From positions 1 through 64,000 of the forward strand of contig JAUIKF010000029.1 in the NCBI GenBank assembly GCA_030430575.1: a stretch of DNA of 64,000 nt. Reading direction: 5' to 3'. The stretch is from Bacteroidia bacterium. GTDB lineage: Bacteria > Bacteroidota > Bacteroidia > J057. Below, one piece after another: positions 44,451 to 53,206 of this stretch (positions are counted from its first letter, which is position 1; each line of letters starts with the position of its first letter). The notes under the pieces are model-generated. The model was not told where the DNA came from. It searched no databases and was given only the letters and a program-made list of their open reading frames with translations. The position numbers and the translations under genes were made by a program.

Positions 44451-45464
44451 ATGAAGTTCAATAAGCTTTACTTTCCCCCCCTACTTCTGATCTTCATATT
44501 TTCCGCTTCACTTTTCGCCCAAACCAATCCTGGTGAAATTGCCTTCGTGGCTTATAACGCAGATGGAACAGATGGCTTTGCCATTGTGACATTCGTGGAT
44601 ATCCCCAATGGAGCAGAAATCATTTTTAACGAGAATGAATGGGATGGAACTGTGTTTAATACAGGGGAAGGGGTCATTACCTGGACAAATACAGGAGGAA
44701 TAATTGCTGAAGGCACAGTGATCGTATTTGAAAATTTGTCTGGTGGTTCATCCTCGGTTAGTCATGGTTCCATATCCACAAGTGGGTCCTTTAATTTAAA
44801 TGTAAGCGGTGAAGCGCTTTATGCGCATGTAGGAAGCCCTCCAACCTCCTTTTTAGCCGCCATTGCCAATAATGATTTTACTGCTGCAGGCGCTTCTTTG
44901 ACAGGTACGGGCTTGACCGTTGGTTCTACCGCTATTGAGCTTGATGCCGTAGACGCAGATGCAGATGTAGCTGTTTATATTGGAGCGAATTCGGGGCTAT
45001 CCGCCGCTGGATACCTGGCTTTAATTGGTACCCCAAGCGCTGCTACTTGGGATACGCAAGATGCTTCAGGCGACCAAAGTCAGGACGCTACTTTCCCCGA
45101 CTTTCCCGATGATGTGCCTGGGAATTTTACCATTTCAAGCGCAGCCGTTCCCACCCTTTCCGAGTGGGGAATGATCATTATGGCATTGCTGATGGGACTC
45201 ATGGCAATGATGGCAATGCAAGCCCAAACTGCTGTCCAGCACACGGGAAATGCATTGAGCCTTGTGCCTGCTATGATTTCTATTTCTAGAAAAACCTTCC
45301 TCCCCAAATTAGGCATCACCTATGCTGTTCTGATTGTGATTTTCCTTATGGCGATGCTATTATTCGGCTATGAATTGACCGCAGCTGATCCTTGGGGTGT
45401 ACTGATTTCAGGCGGAATCATCGCTTTTGGATGGACATTGGGGACCAATCAAGATATGTCTTGA
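44451..45464 (+). CDS. IPTL-CTERM-like sorting-motif protein with C-terminal membrane extension
   Basis: 337 residues. A signal peptide (FPPLLLIFIFSASLFAQ) is followed by a ~200-residue extracellular domain (PGEIAFVAYNADGTDGFAIVTFVDIPNGAEIIFNENEWDG). Near 236 the motif VPTLSEWGMIIMALLMGLMAMM is the IPTL-CTERM signature (V/I-P-T-L-S-E-W plus a membrane helix). Normally this ends the protein; here ~80 more residues with two further hydrophobic helices follow (GITYAVLIVIFLMAMLLFGYEL, WGVLISGGIIAFGWTLG). No exosortase gene is in the window. Confidence 0.75.
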   Translation: MKFNKLYFPPLLLIFIFSASLFAQTNPGEIAFVAYNADGTDGFAIVTFVDIPNGAEIIFNENEWDGTVFNTGEGVITWTNTGGIIAEGTVIVFENLSGGSSSVSHGSISTSGSFNLNVSGEALYAHVGSPPTSFLAAIANNDFTAAGASLTGTGLTVGSTAIELDAVDADADVAVYIGANSGLSAAGYLALIGTPSAATWDTQDASGDQSQDATFPDFPDDVPGNFTISSAAVPTLSEWGMIIMALLMGLMAMMAMQAQTAVQHTGNALSLVPAMISISRKTFLPKLGITYAVLIVIFLMAMLLFGYELTAADPWGVLISGGIIAFGWTLGTNQDMS

Positions 45465-45466
45465 GA

Positions 45467-45729
45467 AAAGTACAAACTCAAGTTCAAGTTCAAAAAGAAA
45501 ACGGTTCTCTGACAATTTTAGTGGAGTGTCCACTTTGGCATTCACATCTCCTGAACCCTGCAGGCCCCGTCCTCTTCAAAGAGGACTTCCCACAAGCCCT
45601 GGTTGGCGCGAAAACCCCTTTGAAGGGGTGGGGCCTTGTGCGATCGGGGATGTGTTTGTCAGAAGCGACAAGCTTACCACGGAATTTGTCAGAGAACCAA
45701 GAAAACTTGAGTTTGACACTTGTACTTTC
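45467..45729. repeat. Element with ~50-base terminal inverted repeats, CAAACTCAAGTTC family
   Basis: The left arm (45467-45519: AAAAGTACAAACTCAAGTTC ... GGTTCTCTGACAATTTT) and right arm (45681-45729: GGAATTTGTCAGAGAACC ... CTTGAGTTTGACACTTGTAC) are long imperfect complements. The core holds GTCCTCTTCAAAGAGGAC and CCCCTTTGAAGGGG hairpins. It occupies the whole space between two convergent genes (3 bases from each stop). Confidence 0.65.
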
Positions 45730-45732
45730 TAT

Positions 45733-48099
45733 TTATTCATCCCTCAACGCCTCCACGGGATTGGTACGAGCGGCCTTCCAAGACTGGAAGCTGACCGTCA
45801 ACCAGGCGATTACTAGAGTGCCTATACCTGGCAAGAGGAAATACAACGGGTGAAACGTCACCCGATAAGCAAAGCCATCCAGCCAATCATTGAGCATCAG
45901 GTAGGCAACTGGAATCGCCAATAGGAAGGCGAGAAAGACCAGCCAGGTAATGCTTTTATTTAACATCAAAATCATCTCCCATGAGGAAGCACCCAGTACC
46001 TTGCGGATGCTAATTTCCTTGCGGCGCTTCTCTGCAGCATAAGCTGCGAGGCCCAACATCCCCATACAGGCAATGATGATGGCCAGCATGGAAAAGGCAA
46101 AGATAATGCTGCTCAGGCGCTCTTCAGCTTCGTATTGGCGGGCAAAATTGTCGTCGACAAAGAAGTAGTCAAATTCGCGGTTGGGCGCGAGGGTCTTCCA
46201 GGAATCTTGCAGAGACGCAATTAATCGCGTCTCTAAATTGGTGCATTTGATGGAGACAAAATTGTGGACGCCATTGTCTGGAGCGCGGTACATGTGGAGG
46301 ATCGGCGCCACTTCGTTTTCCAGCGATTGGAAATTATAATCATCTACCAAGCCTACGACTTGGTAGGTTCTTTCCCCGCGCTGAATGGTATGTCCAGCAA
46401 TGCTTTCCCAACCAAAGGCTTCCATCGCAGCCCGATTGATAATCATGCTTGTCTGTCTTTCTTCTTCTGATCCTGAGATGAAATTCCGCCCTTCGAGCAC
46501 TTTGATGCCATAGGTTTCGAAGAAATGTTCATCCATGTAGGAAGTCCGTACGCGCATGGGCTGCTCCGCATCCCAGCCATCTGGCGTGGCAAAGGTAAAC
46601 CATCCATCCCAGCTGCCTGGGATGTGGGAAGAAGAAGCGACGCTGCTCACATTGGCGAGAGATTTCGCCTCTTCTTTGAAGCGCTCGATCGAGCGGATGG
46701 CGGCTTCCCGATCTGGGAAGTCCCTTGCTTCCACAGGCACAACCACCAGGTTGTTTTGATCAAAATTCAACTCTGCTGACTGCATGAATTCCACTTGACG
46801 CCAGATGACAAGGGTTCCTACAATCAAGGCCATTGACAATCCAAACTGGAGCGTCACCAATACGTGTCGAGAAAATACGCTTCCTCTAGAGGCCCGAATC
46901 TTGGTTTTAAAGGTGTCTATGGGGCGGTAGTTGGAAAAAAGGAATGCAGGATATAGCCCCGCCAATACGCCTATGGAAAGGCCCATCCCTATCCAGAACA
47001 GCAACAATTGCTGATCGGCAAAGAGATTGAGGTCAAATTGAATGTCAAATGCTTCTACAAATAGCGGGCGGCTCACTTCCACCAAAATCACACTCAACAA
47101 TAGCGCAATCGCACCGATCAGCACTGATTCGCCCAGAAACTGGCCAATGATCTGACCACGCCTTGCCCCCAAGACTTTGCGCATGCCTACTTCGCGCGCA
47201 CGGTCAAGCGTACGTGCCGTAGAGAGATTCACAAAATTGATGATAGCAATGAGCAAAATGCCTATGGCGATCATGAGCAGCATGATAGCGTACTGACGAC
47301 TATCAGTGAGGGCATTGTAGCGTTCCAATAAAGGCCGTAGGCCGAGGTTGGTGCGCTGCGCTATTTCTTCATTCCATGTTTTTTGAATGAATGCTGGGAA
47401 CTGTGCTGTTACCGCTGATGGATCGCTCCCTGGTTGCAGCATGATATACGTGTCGAGAAAGGCACTGCCCCAATTGTTGATATTGTCTTCATACCCACTG
47501 AGTGTACTCATCAGGACCATGAAATCAGGTCGTATGGTAGCGTTGAGGGGAATTTTGTCTAATACCCCACTTACGGTAAATTCTTGTTCAAAATCGAGGT
47601 GGATAATTTTCCCCAATGGATCTTTGCCCGCAAAATACTTCTCAGCCATTTCCTCAGACAGAATGACACTGTGCTTATTCAAGAATGCTTTCTCGGCATT
47701 TCCCTTTTTGAAAGAAAAACTAAATAACTCAAAGAACTCAGGGTCAATGTGACTCACGACTTCCTGAAATTGCTCCCCATCTTTCTCAATCCACGATTGC
47801 CGGTCAAACACGCGACTGCCCGCTACTACAGAATGGAAATCTTCTTCAAGTGCTTCTTTCAAGGGAATCCAGGTATCAGAGCCTATCTGCGTGCCTGTAG
47901 GCGTAATACGCTCTTTATATACTTGGTAGATATCATCTGCCTTTTCATGGAAATGATCATAGGTCAATTCTTGAAGCGCATACGTGCTGATCAGCATCGC
48001 AGCGGCCAGACTGATGCCCAATCCCACAATATTCAAAGCTGCATAGAAGCGATGCCTACTGAGGGAGCGGAAAGCGACTTTTAGATAGTTTTTGAGCAT
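45733..48099 (-). CDS. MacB/FtsX-type ABC transporter permease
   Basis: 788 residues from the ATG at 48099 (MLKNYLKVAFRSLSRHRFYAALNIVGLGIS); the longer frame starts in a GTCTGA repeat. Layout: first helix, a large periplasmic MacB_PCD domain, three helices with the FtsX signature (VGMRKVLGARRGQIIGQFLGES), a second periplasmic domain, and a last FtsX block (KEISIRKVLGASSWEMILM). No ATPase gene is adjacent. Such permeases use ATP hydrolysis by a separate partner to move envelope substrates mechanically. Residues encoded at 46211-46234 come from an intergenic-type palindrome. Second of two tandem permease genes. Confidence 0.9.
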   Translation of the reverse strand: MLKNYLKVAFRSLSRHRFYAALNIVGLGISLAAAMLISTYALQELTYDHFHEKADDIYQVYKERITPTGTQIGSDTWIPLKEALEEDFHSVVAGSRVFDRQSWIEKDGEQFQEVVSHIDPEFFELFSFSFKKGNAEKAFLNKHSVILSEEMAEKYFAGKDPLGKIIHLDFEQEFTVSGVLDKIPLNATIRPDFMVLMSTLSGYEDNINNWGSAFLDTYIMLQPGSDPSAVTAQFPAFIQKTWNEEIAQRTNLGLRPLLERYNALTDSRQYAIMLLMIAIGILLIAIINFVNLSTARTLDRAREVGMRKVLGARRGQIIGQFLGESVLIGAIALLLSVILVEVSRPLFVEAFDIQFDLNLFADQQLLLFWIGMGLSIGVLAGLYPAFLFSNYRPIDTFKTKIRASRGSVFSRHVLVTLQFGLSMALIVGTLVIWRQVEFMQSAELNFDQNNLVVVPVEARDFPDREAAIRSIERFKEEAKSLANVSSVASSSHIPGSWDGWFTFATPDGWDAEQPMRVRTSYMDEHFFETYGIKVLEGRNFISGSEEERQTSMIINRAAMEAFGWESIAGHTIQRGERTYQVVGLVDDYNFQSLENEVAPILHMYRAPDNGVHNFVSIKCTNLETRLIASLQDSWKTLAPNREFDYFFVDDNFARQYEAEERLSSIIFAFSMLAIIIACMGMLGLAAYAAEKRRKEISIRKVLGASSWEMILMLNKSITWLVFLAFLLAIPVAYLMLNDWLDGFAYRVTFHPLYFLLPGIGTLVIAWLTVSFQSWKAARTNPVEALRDE
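46211..46234. repeat. Palindrome copy inside a permease coding sequence
   Basis: AGAGACGCAATT/AATCGCGTCTCT, 11 of 12 bases paired. On the minus strand it encodes LETRLIAS within the second periplasmic domain. It is related to the perfect intergenic palindrome at 44365-44396. The frame is kept. Confidence 0.7.
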
Positions 48100-48114
48100 A
48101 ACGGAAGAAAGTTT

Positions 48115-48236
48115 AAACGTCTGATTGTCTGAGCGTCTGAACGGAAAACTGTCTGAATGGCCGCAAGTCTGAGCGGGAAGATGGCTAAGCGCATTCAACG
48201 TTCAGACATTCAGACCTAAGACGATCAGACGTCTTT
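48115..48236. repeat. GTCTGA-word inverted repeat between tandem permease genes
   Basis: The left arm (AAACGTCTGATTGTCTGAGCG, TCTGAACGG; from 48115) and right arm (CGTTCAGACATTCAGACC, GACGATCAGACGTC; to 48236) are degenerate complements built from CGTCTGA-like words. It fills the space from the upstream permease stop at 48240 to the start region of the downstream one. Confidence 0.65.
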
Positions 48237-48239
48237 TAT

Positions 48240-50678
48240 TTATTCGTCTTTGAGCGCCTTTACAGGATTCGCCACGGCTGCTTTGATGGACTGAAAACTC
48301 ACGGTGAGCCAGGCGATCACGAGGGCGATCACACCAGAAAGAACATAGGGCAATGGCTGTTTCCAGGGCAAAATATCGATGCGATAGGCAAACGCTTCCA
48401 GCCAGTTGTTTCCCAGGACATAAATGATGGGAATCGCGACAACGACCGAGATGATCACCAATAGCGTGAAATGCTTGGACAGCAATACCACAATGTTGCC
48501 AACAGATGCGCCCAACACTTTGCGAATGCCAATTTCCTTGGTTCTGGCCTGAGTCATGAAGGCCGACAGGCCAAATAGACCGATACAGGCAATCAGGACT
48601 GCCAAGCCCGAAAATACCGTTGAGATGCGGCGTACGCGCATTTCGCTTACATAAAGCGCATCGAGCTTTTCGTCAAAAAAGCGGTAGTTGAATGGCTGTT
48701 CGGGATTAAAAGTGCGCCATTGATCGGCGATGAAATCGACGGCTTCTGATGTGTTTCCAGCCTTCAGGCGGATAGCGAGGAATGGCATATTGCCGTTTTG
48801 GCCTTCGTGGCTGAGCATGACGACGGGGCTGATTTTCTGGTGCAATGACTGAAAGTGATAGTCTTTGACGACGCCCACAATGGTGTAGCGCACCAGTTCA
48901 TTATTGGCGCCGCCATTTCCTTGGCTATATATCGGCTTGCCGATAGGGTCGTCGATGCCCAATTCGCGCACAGCCGTTTCATTCATCAGGATAGAAAGGC
49001 TATCGTTAAAGGCGCGGTCAAAGGGACGACCGTCCACAATTTCCATCCCCAAGGTCTCGATATAGTCTTCATCCATGACCATGGCACTGGTCGTGACAGG
49101 CTCCGTGCCTGGGCTCGTTTGTACAAAAAATCCGAAGTAATAATCTCCCGGTAATGCATTGGTCCCTGAAGCCTGAGTGATCTGCGGATTTTGAAGCAAT
49201 GCCTCTTTGAAGGCTTCAGTCTTCTCTTGAAGGGTGCCAAAGCGCTCTACAATGAGCGTCTGGTCCTTATTAAATCCAAGGTTCTTATTTTGCATAAACT
49301 CCATCTGCCGATAGATCACCAGGGTAGCAGCGATGAGGACGATAGAGATAAAAAATTGGAATACAACCAGTCCATTTCGGAGGAATGTACCTTGGCGACT
49401 TGATTTAAAATTGCCCTTTAACACCACTACGGGCCTGAAAGAAGACAAGACAAATGCAGGATACAGCCCCGCCAGCAACCCTACCACAATGGCAAAGCTC
49501 AACAACGCAGGAATCAGCCAGCCCGGTTGAGCGATATTTAGCTCAAGGCTTTTCTCTGCCAATTCATTAAAATAGGGTAACGCCAACCTCACCAACCCTA
49601 TACCTACAAACAAGCTGATCAGGCTGACGGTAACTGACTCCACCAAAAATTGTCCTACCAATTGCTTTCTGAGGGACCCAAGCACTTTTCGCACGCCTAC
49701 TTCACGTGCCCGCTCAGCAGACCGCGCCGTGGCGAGGTTCATGAAGTTAATACAGGCCAACAATAGGATAAAGAAGGCAATGCCGATAAACATGTACACA
49801 TAAGTGATATTGCCATTGGCGCGGGCTTCGCTTTCGAGTTGGGATTCGAGGTGAATACGCTTAAGCGGCTGAAGGAAATAGCGGTAGCCATTGCCCGCTG
49901 CGGTGTAGGACTTATAGTCCATATTGAGTTGTGCCTGAATCTGGCCAGCGGCATATTGCTCCACGAGCTTGGGGAATTTTGATTCCACATGATCTGGGTC
50001 AGCCGAGGGATCCAATAGCAGATAGGTCAGGGCAGAAAAAGAGATATAATTAGGGCGACGGAGGAAACCAAGGCTGCCAGAGGAGAGGAGCAGGTCAAAG
50101 GTGAAATGGCTGTTCTCAGGCACGTCTTCGGCGATGGCCGTTACGATCAGGTCGCCAAAGTCTGACTCCAACTGCTGGCCCATGGCCTTTTCCTTTCCAA
50201 AGAAGCGCTCCGCAGTAGAGGCTGTCAAGATGACGCTATTGGGCTTATTGAGGGCGGTATTGGGATCGCCTTCGACAAGGGGCAAGGTGAAAATGTCAAA
50301 AACATTGGAGTCCGCAAACATCACTTCCTTTTCCTCGTAGATGTCATCCTCTTTTTGGAATACGACCCCATTGCCAAAGGCTGTAAACAGGCGTGTCGCC
50401 TTTTCCACTTCGGGAAAGTCTTTGGCGACAACCTCGGAGAAGCCGCCTGGAATGATGGCGTAGAGCCGTGTATGTTCGGGATAAATGCGCTCTAGCGCCA
50501 TGCGGTAGATGCGGTCGCCCTGCGCATGCTGTGCATCATAAGAGAACTCATCTGCGACGTGCAGCAGGATCAAGGTACAACAGGCGATGCCAATGCCAAG
50601 CCCCATGATATTGATCAGAGAGTAGCCTTTGTGGCGCCAGAGGTTGCGAAAGCCGATTTTTAAGTAATTCTTAAGCAT
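48240..50678 (-). CDS. MacB/FtsX-type ABC transporter permease
   Basis: 812 residues from the ATG at 50678 (MLKNYLKIGFRNLWRHKGYSLINIMGLGIGIACC). Same two-block layout as its downstream neighbour: MacB_PCD domain (EFSYDAQHAQGDRIYRMALERIYP...), FtsX helices with VGVRKVLGSLRKQLVGQFLVES, second domain and KEIGIRKVLGASVGNIVVLLSKHF, ending FQSIKAAVANPVKALKDE. A paralogue of the genes at 45733, 56278 and 59056. A 530-base region with a Bacteroidota repeat and a long palindrome lies upstream. Confidence 0.9.
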   Translation of the reverse strand: MLKNYLKIGFRNLWRHKGYSLINIMGLGIGIACCTLILLHVADEFSYDAQHAQGDRIYRMALERIYPEHTRLYAIIPGGFSEVVAKDFPEVEKATRLFTAFGNGVVFQKEDDIYEEKEVMFADSNVFDIFTLPLVEGDPNTALNKPNSVILTASTAERFFGKEKAMGQQLESDFGDLIVTAIAEDVPENSHFTFDLLLSSGSLGFLRRPNYISFSALTYLLLDPSADPDHVESKFPKLVEQYAAGQIQAQLNMDYKSYTAAGNGYRYFLQPLKRIHLESQLESEARANGNITYVYMFIGIAFFILLLACINFMNLATARSAERAREVGVRKVLGSLRKQLVGQFLVESVTVSLISLFVGIGLVRLALPYFNELAEKSLELNIAQPGWLIPALLSFAIVVGLLAGLYPAFVLSSFRPVVVLKGNFKSSRQGTFLRNGLVVFQFFISIVLIAATLVIYRQMEFMQNKNLGFNKDQTLIVERFGTLQEKTEAFKEALLQNPQITQASGTNALPGDYYFGFFVQTSPGTEPVTTSAMVMDEDYIETLGMEIVDGRPFDRAFNDSLSILMNETAVRELGIDDPIGKPIYSQGNGGANNELVRYTIVGVVKDYHFQSLHQKISPVVMLSHEGQNGNMPFLAIRLKAGNTSEAVDFIADQWRTFNPEQPFNYRFFDEKLDALYVSEMRVRRISTVFSGLAVLIACIGLFGLSAFMTQARTKEIGIRKVLGASVGNIVVLLSKHFTLLVIISVVVAIPIIYVLGNNWLEAFAYRIDILPWKQPLPYVLSGVIALVIAWLTVSFQSIKAAVANPVKALKDE

Positions 50679-50840
50679 AAAAATAAATTGTTCCCAAAGC
50701 GTCACAATTTATTTTTATATGATGCTTTGTGGTTATCATGTAAAACTTTGTTGCTAGGGCTGTTTATTCATTTTTTGGGGGAAATTCGGTATCCTTCATA
50801 AGTTGTTGACACTTAGCTAGGGTCAATTTTTCCTACAGCA

Positions 50841-50987
50841 TAGCTGTCATTTCGACCATCGGGAGAAATCTAACACTGCGGTCTAGTAGCCTATTCTAAA
50901 CCCGTGGAAAAGGGACGTGTAGCCAGAATAAAAGAGCGTGTTGGATTTCTCCTCGAAGACTCGTCGAAATGACACTTCTATCAGCTA
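50841..50987. repeat. GTCATTTCGAC...GAGAAATC inverted repeat element
   Basis: The left arm (TAGCTGTCATTTCGACC, GGGAGAAATCTAACAC) and right arm (GTGTTGGATTTCTCC, CGTCGAAATGACAC ... CAGCTA) are near-complements about 36-50 bases long. Sequences of this type recur in many Bacteroidota genomes (recollection). Non-coding. Confidence 0.65.
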
Positions 50988-51071
50988 ATATTCCAAGAAA
51001 TATTCCACTCATCACAATACACTGATAACCAGAAACTTACACTGATTTTTTCTTTGAAAAAATCATTTAGC

Positions 51072-51111
51072 TGTTCCGCATTGAAACATTTTCTTGTTTC
51101 AGTTTGGAACA
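51072..51111. promoter_or_regulatory. Interrupted palindrome TGTTCC-TGAAACA / TGTTTCA-GGAACA
   Basis: TGTTCC (51072) pairs with GGAACA (51106), and TGAAACA (51082) with TGTTTCA (51095), at matching 4-base spacings around a 6-base centre. It lies about 24 bases upstream of the htpG -33 element and 390 bases from the permease start, so it could be an operator or an activator site for either gene. Confidence 0.45.
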
Positions 51112-51134
51112 AAAAAACAGCTCACGGGTAATCC

Positions 51135-51165
51135 TTGCCTAATCATTTGATAATCCTTAATTTTG
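51135..51165 (+). promoter_or_regulatory. Bacteroidota-type promoter of htpG
   Basis: TTG (51135-51137), 20 bases, then TAATTTTG (51158-51165), matching the TTG/TAnnTTTG consensus. The transcript would start about 35 bases before the ATG at 51209. Confidence 0.6.
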
Positions 51166-51208
51166 CACCGCATTTTCGCCTACCAAACATTTAATTCATA
51201 ATCGAAAT

Positions 51209-53125
51209 ATGGCAGAAGTAAAAGATCAAGCACAAAACATGGAAACGGGGAGTATCTCGGTCAGCACAGAAGACATATTTCCCATTATCAAGCGCTCCTT
51301 GTATTCGGAGCAGGAAATCTTCCTTCGCGAGTTGGTTTCCAATGCAGTGGATGCTACGCAGAAGTTGAAGTTTCTCTCTACGCGTGGAGAGTTTGAAGGG
51401 GAATTGGGAGCGCTAGACATTCATGTCAAGATCGACAAAGAGGCCAAGACCCTTACGATCAGTGATGCGGGGATCGGCATGAATGCCGACGAAGTCAAGA
51501 AATACATCAATCAAGTAGCTTTTTCAGGTGCAGAAGAGTTTGTCAAAAAATTCAAAGACGCCGATAAAAGTGAAGATATCATCGGTAAATTTGGGTTGGG
51601 TTTTTACTCGGCCTTTATGGTTTCAAAAGAGGTAGAAGTCGTCTCTCGCTCCTACCGAGACGACGAAAAGGCCGTCCGCTGGACCTGTGATGGCACCACG
51701 ACCTATACGATCTCAGAAGCAGAAAAAGAAAACCGCGGAACGGATATTATCCTTCATCTCGATGAGGATTCTCTCAACTACCTGGAGGACGAGCGCATCA
51801 AGACAATCTTGAACAAGTATTGCAAGTTCTTGCCCGTCCCCATTCAGTTCAATGAGGAACAAGTCAACAACCCTGAGCCGCTCTGGCGCAAGACGCCAGC
51901 TGACCTCAAGGACGAGGACTATACCGCCTTCTTCAAGGAATTGTATCCTTTTGCCGAAGAACCCCTATTCTGGATCCACCTCAACGTGGACTACCCCTTC
52001 AACCTAACGGGTGTCCTCTTTTTCCCAAAAATCAAAAAGGACATTGATCCCCGCAAAAACCAGATCCAGCTCTACTCTCGCCAAGTCTTCATCACCGATG
52101 AAGTCACCGACATCGTGCCTGACTACCTCATGCTCTTGCAAGGGGTGATCGACTCACCAGATATTCCATTGAATGTCTCTCGTTCTTACCTGCAAGGCGA
52201 TCCCAACGTCAAGAAAATCAGCAACTACATCACCAAGAAAGTGGCGGATAAGTTGAAGGAACTGTACAAAGAAGATGCGACGAAGTATGAGGAAAAATGG
52301 GATGACATCTCTGTGTTTGTGAAGTATGGGATGCTCACCGATGAGAAGTTTTATGAGCGCGCAGAAGATATTTGCTTATTGCAAAATGTGGAAGGTGCTT
52401 ATTTTACCTTAGACACTTATAAAGAAAAGGTCACAACCCTTCAAACAGACAAAGACGGCAAAGTTGTTTTCCTATATACTTCTGACAAGGACGGCCAAGA
52501 TATCTATGTCAAAGCAGCTACCACAAAAGGTTATGATGTCCTCAACATGGACGGCGCCATTGATTCTCATTTTATTGGCTTACTAGAGCGCAAGCAAGAT
52601 ACGACCCGCTGGGCACGTGTAGATGCGGAGACCATCGACAAACTGATCCCAAAAGAGGACGAAGCCCCTAAAGAGGAAGAACTCCTCCTCACCGAGGACC
52701 AGCGCAATAAGATCAAAGAAGCCTTTGAGAAAGCGGCAGCCAATGACCACATGACGATCGACTTGCAGGACCTCGGTGCTGAGCAATTGCCGGTCATGCT
52801 GACGCGCAATGAGTTCATGCGCAGGATGCGCGAGCAGGCGGCGATGGGCGGTGGCGGAATGGCCATGTTTGGCGATATGCCTGACTCCATGAATGCCGTG
52901 GTGAATACCAGCCACACCCTCGTCCAAGGCATGCTCGACCGCGAGGATAATGAACCCCTTGCGAAGCAATTGCTTGACCTCGCACTGCTCTCCCAAAATA
53001 TGCTGACGGGCGAGAAGCTCACTTCCTTCATCAATCGCAGCGTAGAGATGATTGGCAAGGAGTTTAAGCCTAAAGCGAAGCGCAAGGCTAAGAAGAAGGC
53101 GGAGCCGAAAAAGACGGAAGAGTAG
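51209..53125 (+). CDS. htpG: Molecular chaperone HtpG (Hsp90)
   Basis: ATP-driven cytoplasmic chaperone, 638 residues. GHKL ATPase motifs: FLRELVSNAVDATQKL, ISDAGIGMNADEV, GKFGLGFYSAFMV, RGTDIILHL. Middle domain: LFFPKIKKDIDPRKNQIQLYSRQVFITDEVTDIVPDYL and GVIDSPDIPLNVSRSYLQGDPNVKKIS (catalytic Arg region). C-terminal dimerisation domain with a Met/Gly-rich segment (AMGGGGMAMFGDMPDSMNAV) and a basic tail (KPKAKRKAKKKAEPKKTEE). Own promoter and terminator. Confidence 0.97.
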   Translation: MAEVKDQAQNMETGSISVSTEDIFPIIKRSLYSEQEIFLRELVSNAVDATQKLKFLSTRGEFEGELGALDIHVKIDKEAKTLTISDAGIGMNADEVKKYINQVAFSGAEEFVKKFKDADKSEDIIGKFGLGFYSAFMVSKEVEVVSRSYRDDEKAVRWTCDGTTTYTISEAEKENRGTDIILHLDEDSLNYLEDERIKTILNKYCKFLPVPIQFNEEQVNNPEPLWRKTPADLKDEDYTAFFKELYPFAEEPLFWIHLNVDYPFNLTGVLFFPKIKKDIDPRKNQIQLYSRQVFITDEVTDIVPDYLMLLQGVIDSPDIPLNVSRSYLQGDPNVKKISNYITKKVADKLKELYKEDATKYEEKWDDISVFVKYGMLTDEKFYERAEDICLLQNVEGAYFTLDTYKEKVTTLQTDKDGKVVFLYTSDKDGQDIYVKAATTKGYDVLNMDGAIDSHFIGLLERKQDTTRWARVDAETIDKLIPKEDEAPKEEELLLTEDQRNKIKEAFEKAAANDHMTIDLQDLGAEQLPVMLTRNEFMRRMREQAAMGGGGMAMFGDMPDSMNAVVNTSHTLVQGMLDREDNEPLAKQLLDLALLSQNMLTGEKLTSFINRSVEMIGKEFKPKAKRKAKKKAEPKKTEE

Positions 53126-53150
53126 GGAACCCTTCCTCTTAAAATAATTA

Positions 53151-53187
53151 GACCCCGTAGGTTTTTGAAACCTACGGGGTCTTTTTT
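53151..53187 (+). terminator. Rho-independent terminator of htpG
   Basis: A 14-bp perfect stem (GACCCCGTAGGTTT and complement) with a 3-base loop followed by six T, 26 bases after the stop. Confidence 0.9.
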
Positions 53188-53206
53188 CATCCCAATTGAT
53201 TGATAA

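Larger units (their letters stand above)
50679..51208. other. 530-base divergent intergenic region
   Basis: Between a permease (minus) and htpG (plus). Contains the GTCATTTCGAC repeat element (50841-50987), a 40-base interrupted palindrome (51072-51111) and the htpG promoter (51135-51165). No coding frame was supported. Confidence 0.6.

Noticed and set aside
45392-45853. Plus-strand frames across 45.4-45.85 kb
   Set aside because: They overlap the IPTL-CTERM gene end, the inverted-repeat element and the permease end, with no recognisable product.
50960-51020. Sigma-54 promoter for the permease at 48240-50678
   Set aside because: The best match on the minus strand (TGGAAT-N5-TTGG) lacks both the GC of -12 and the CA of -24.
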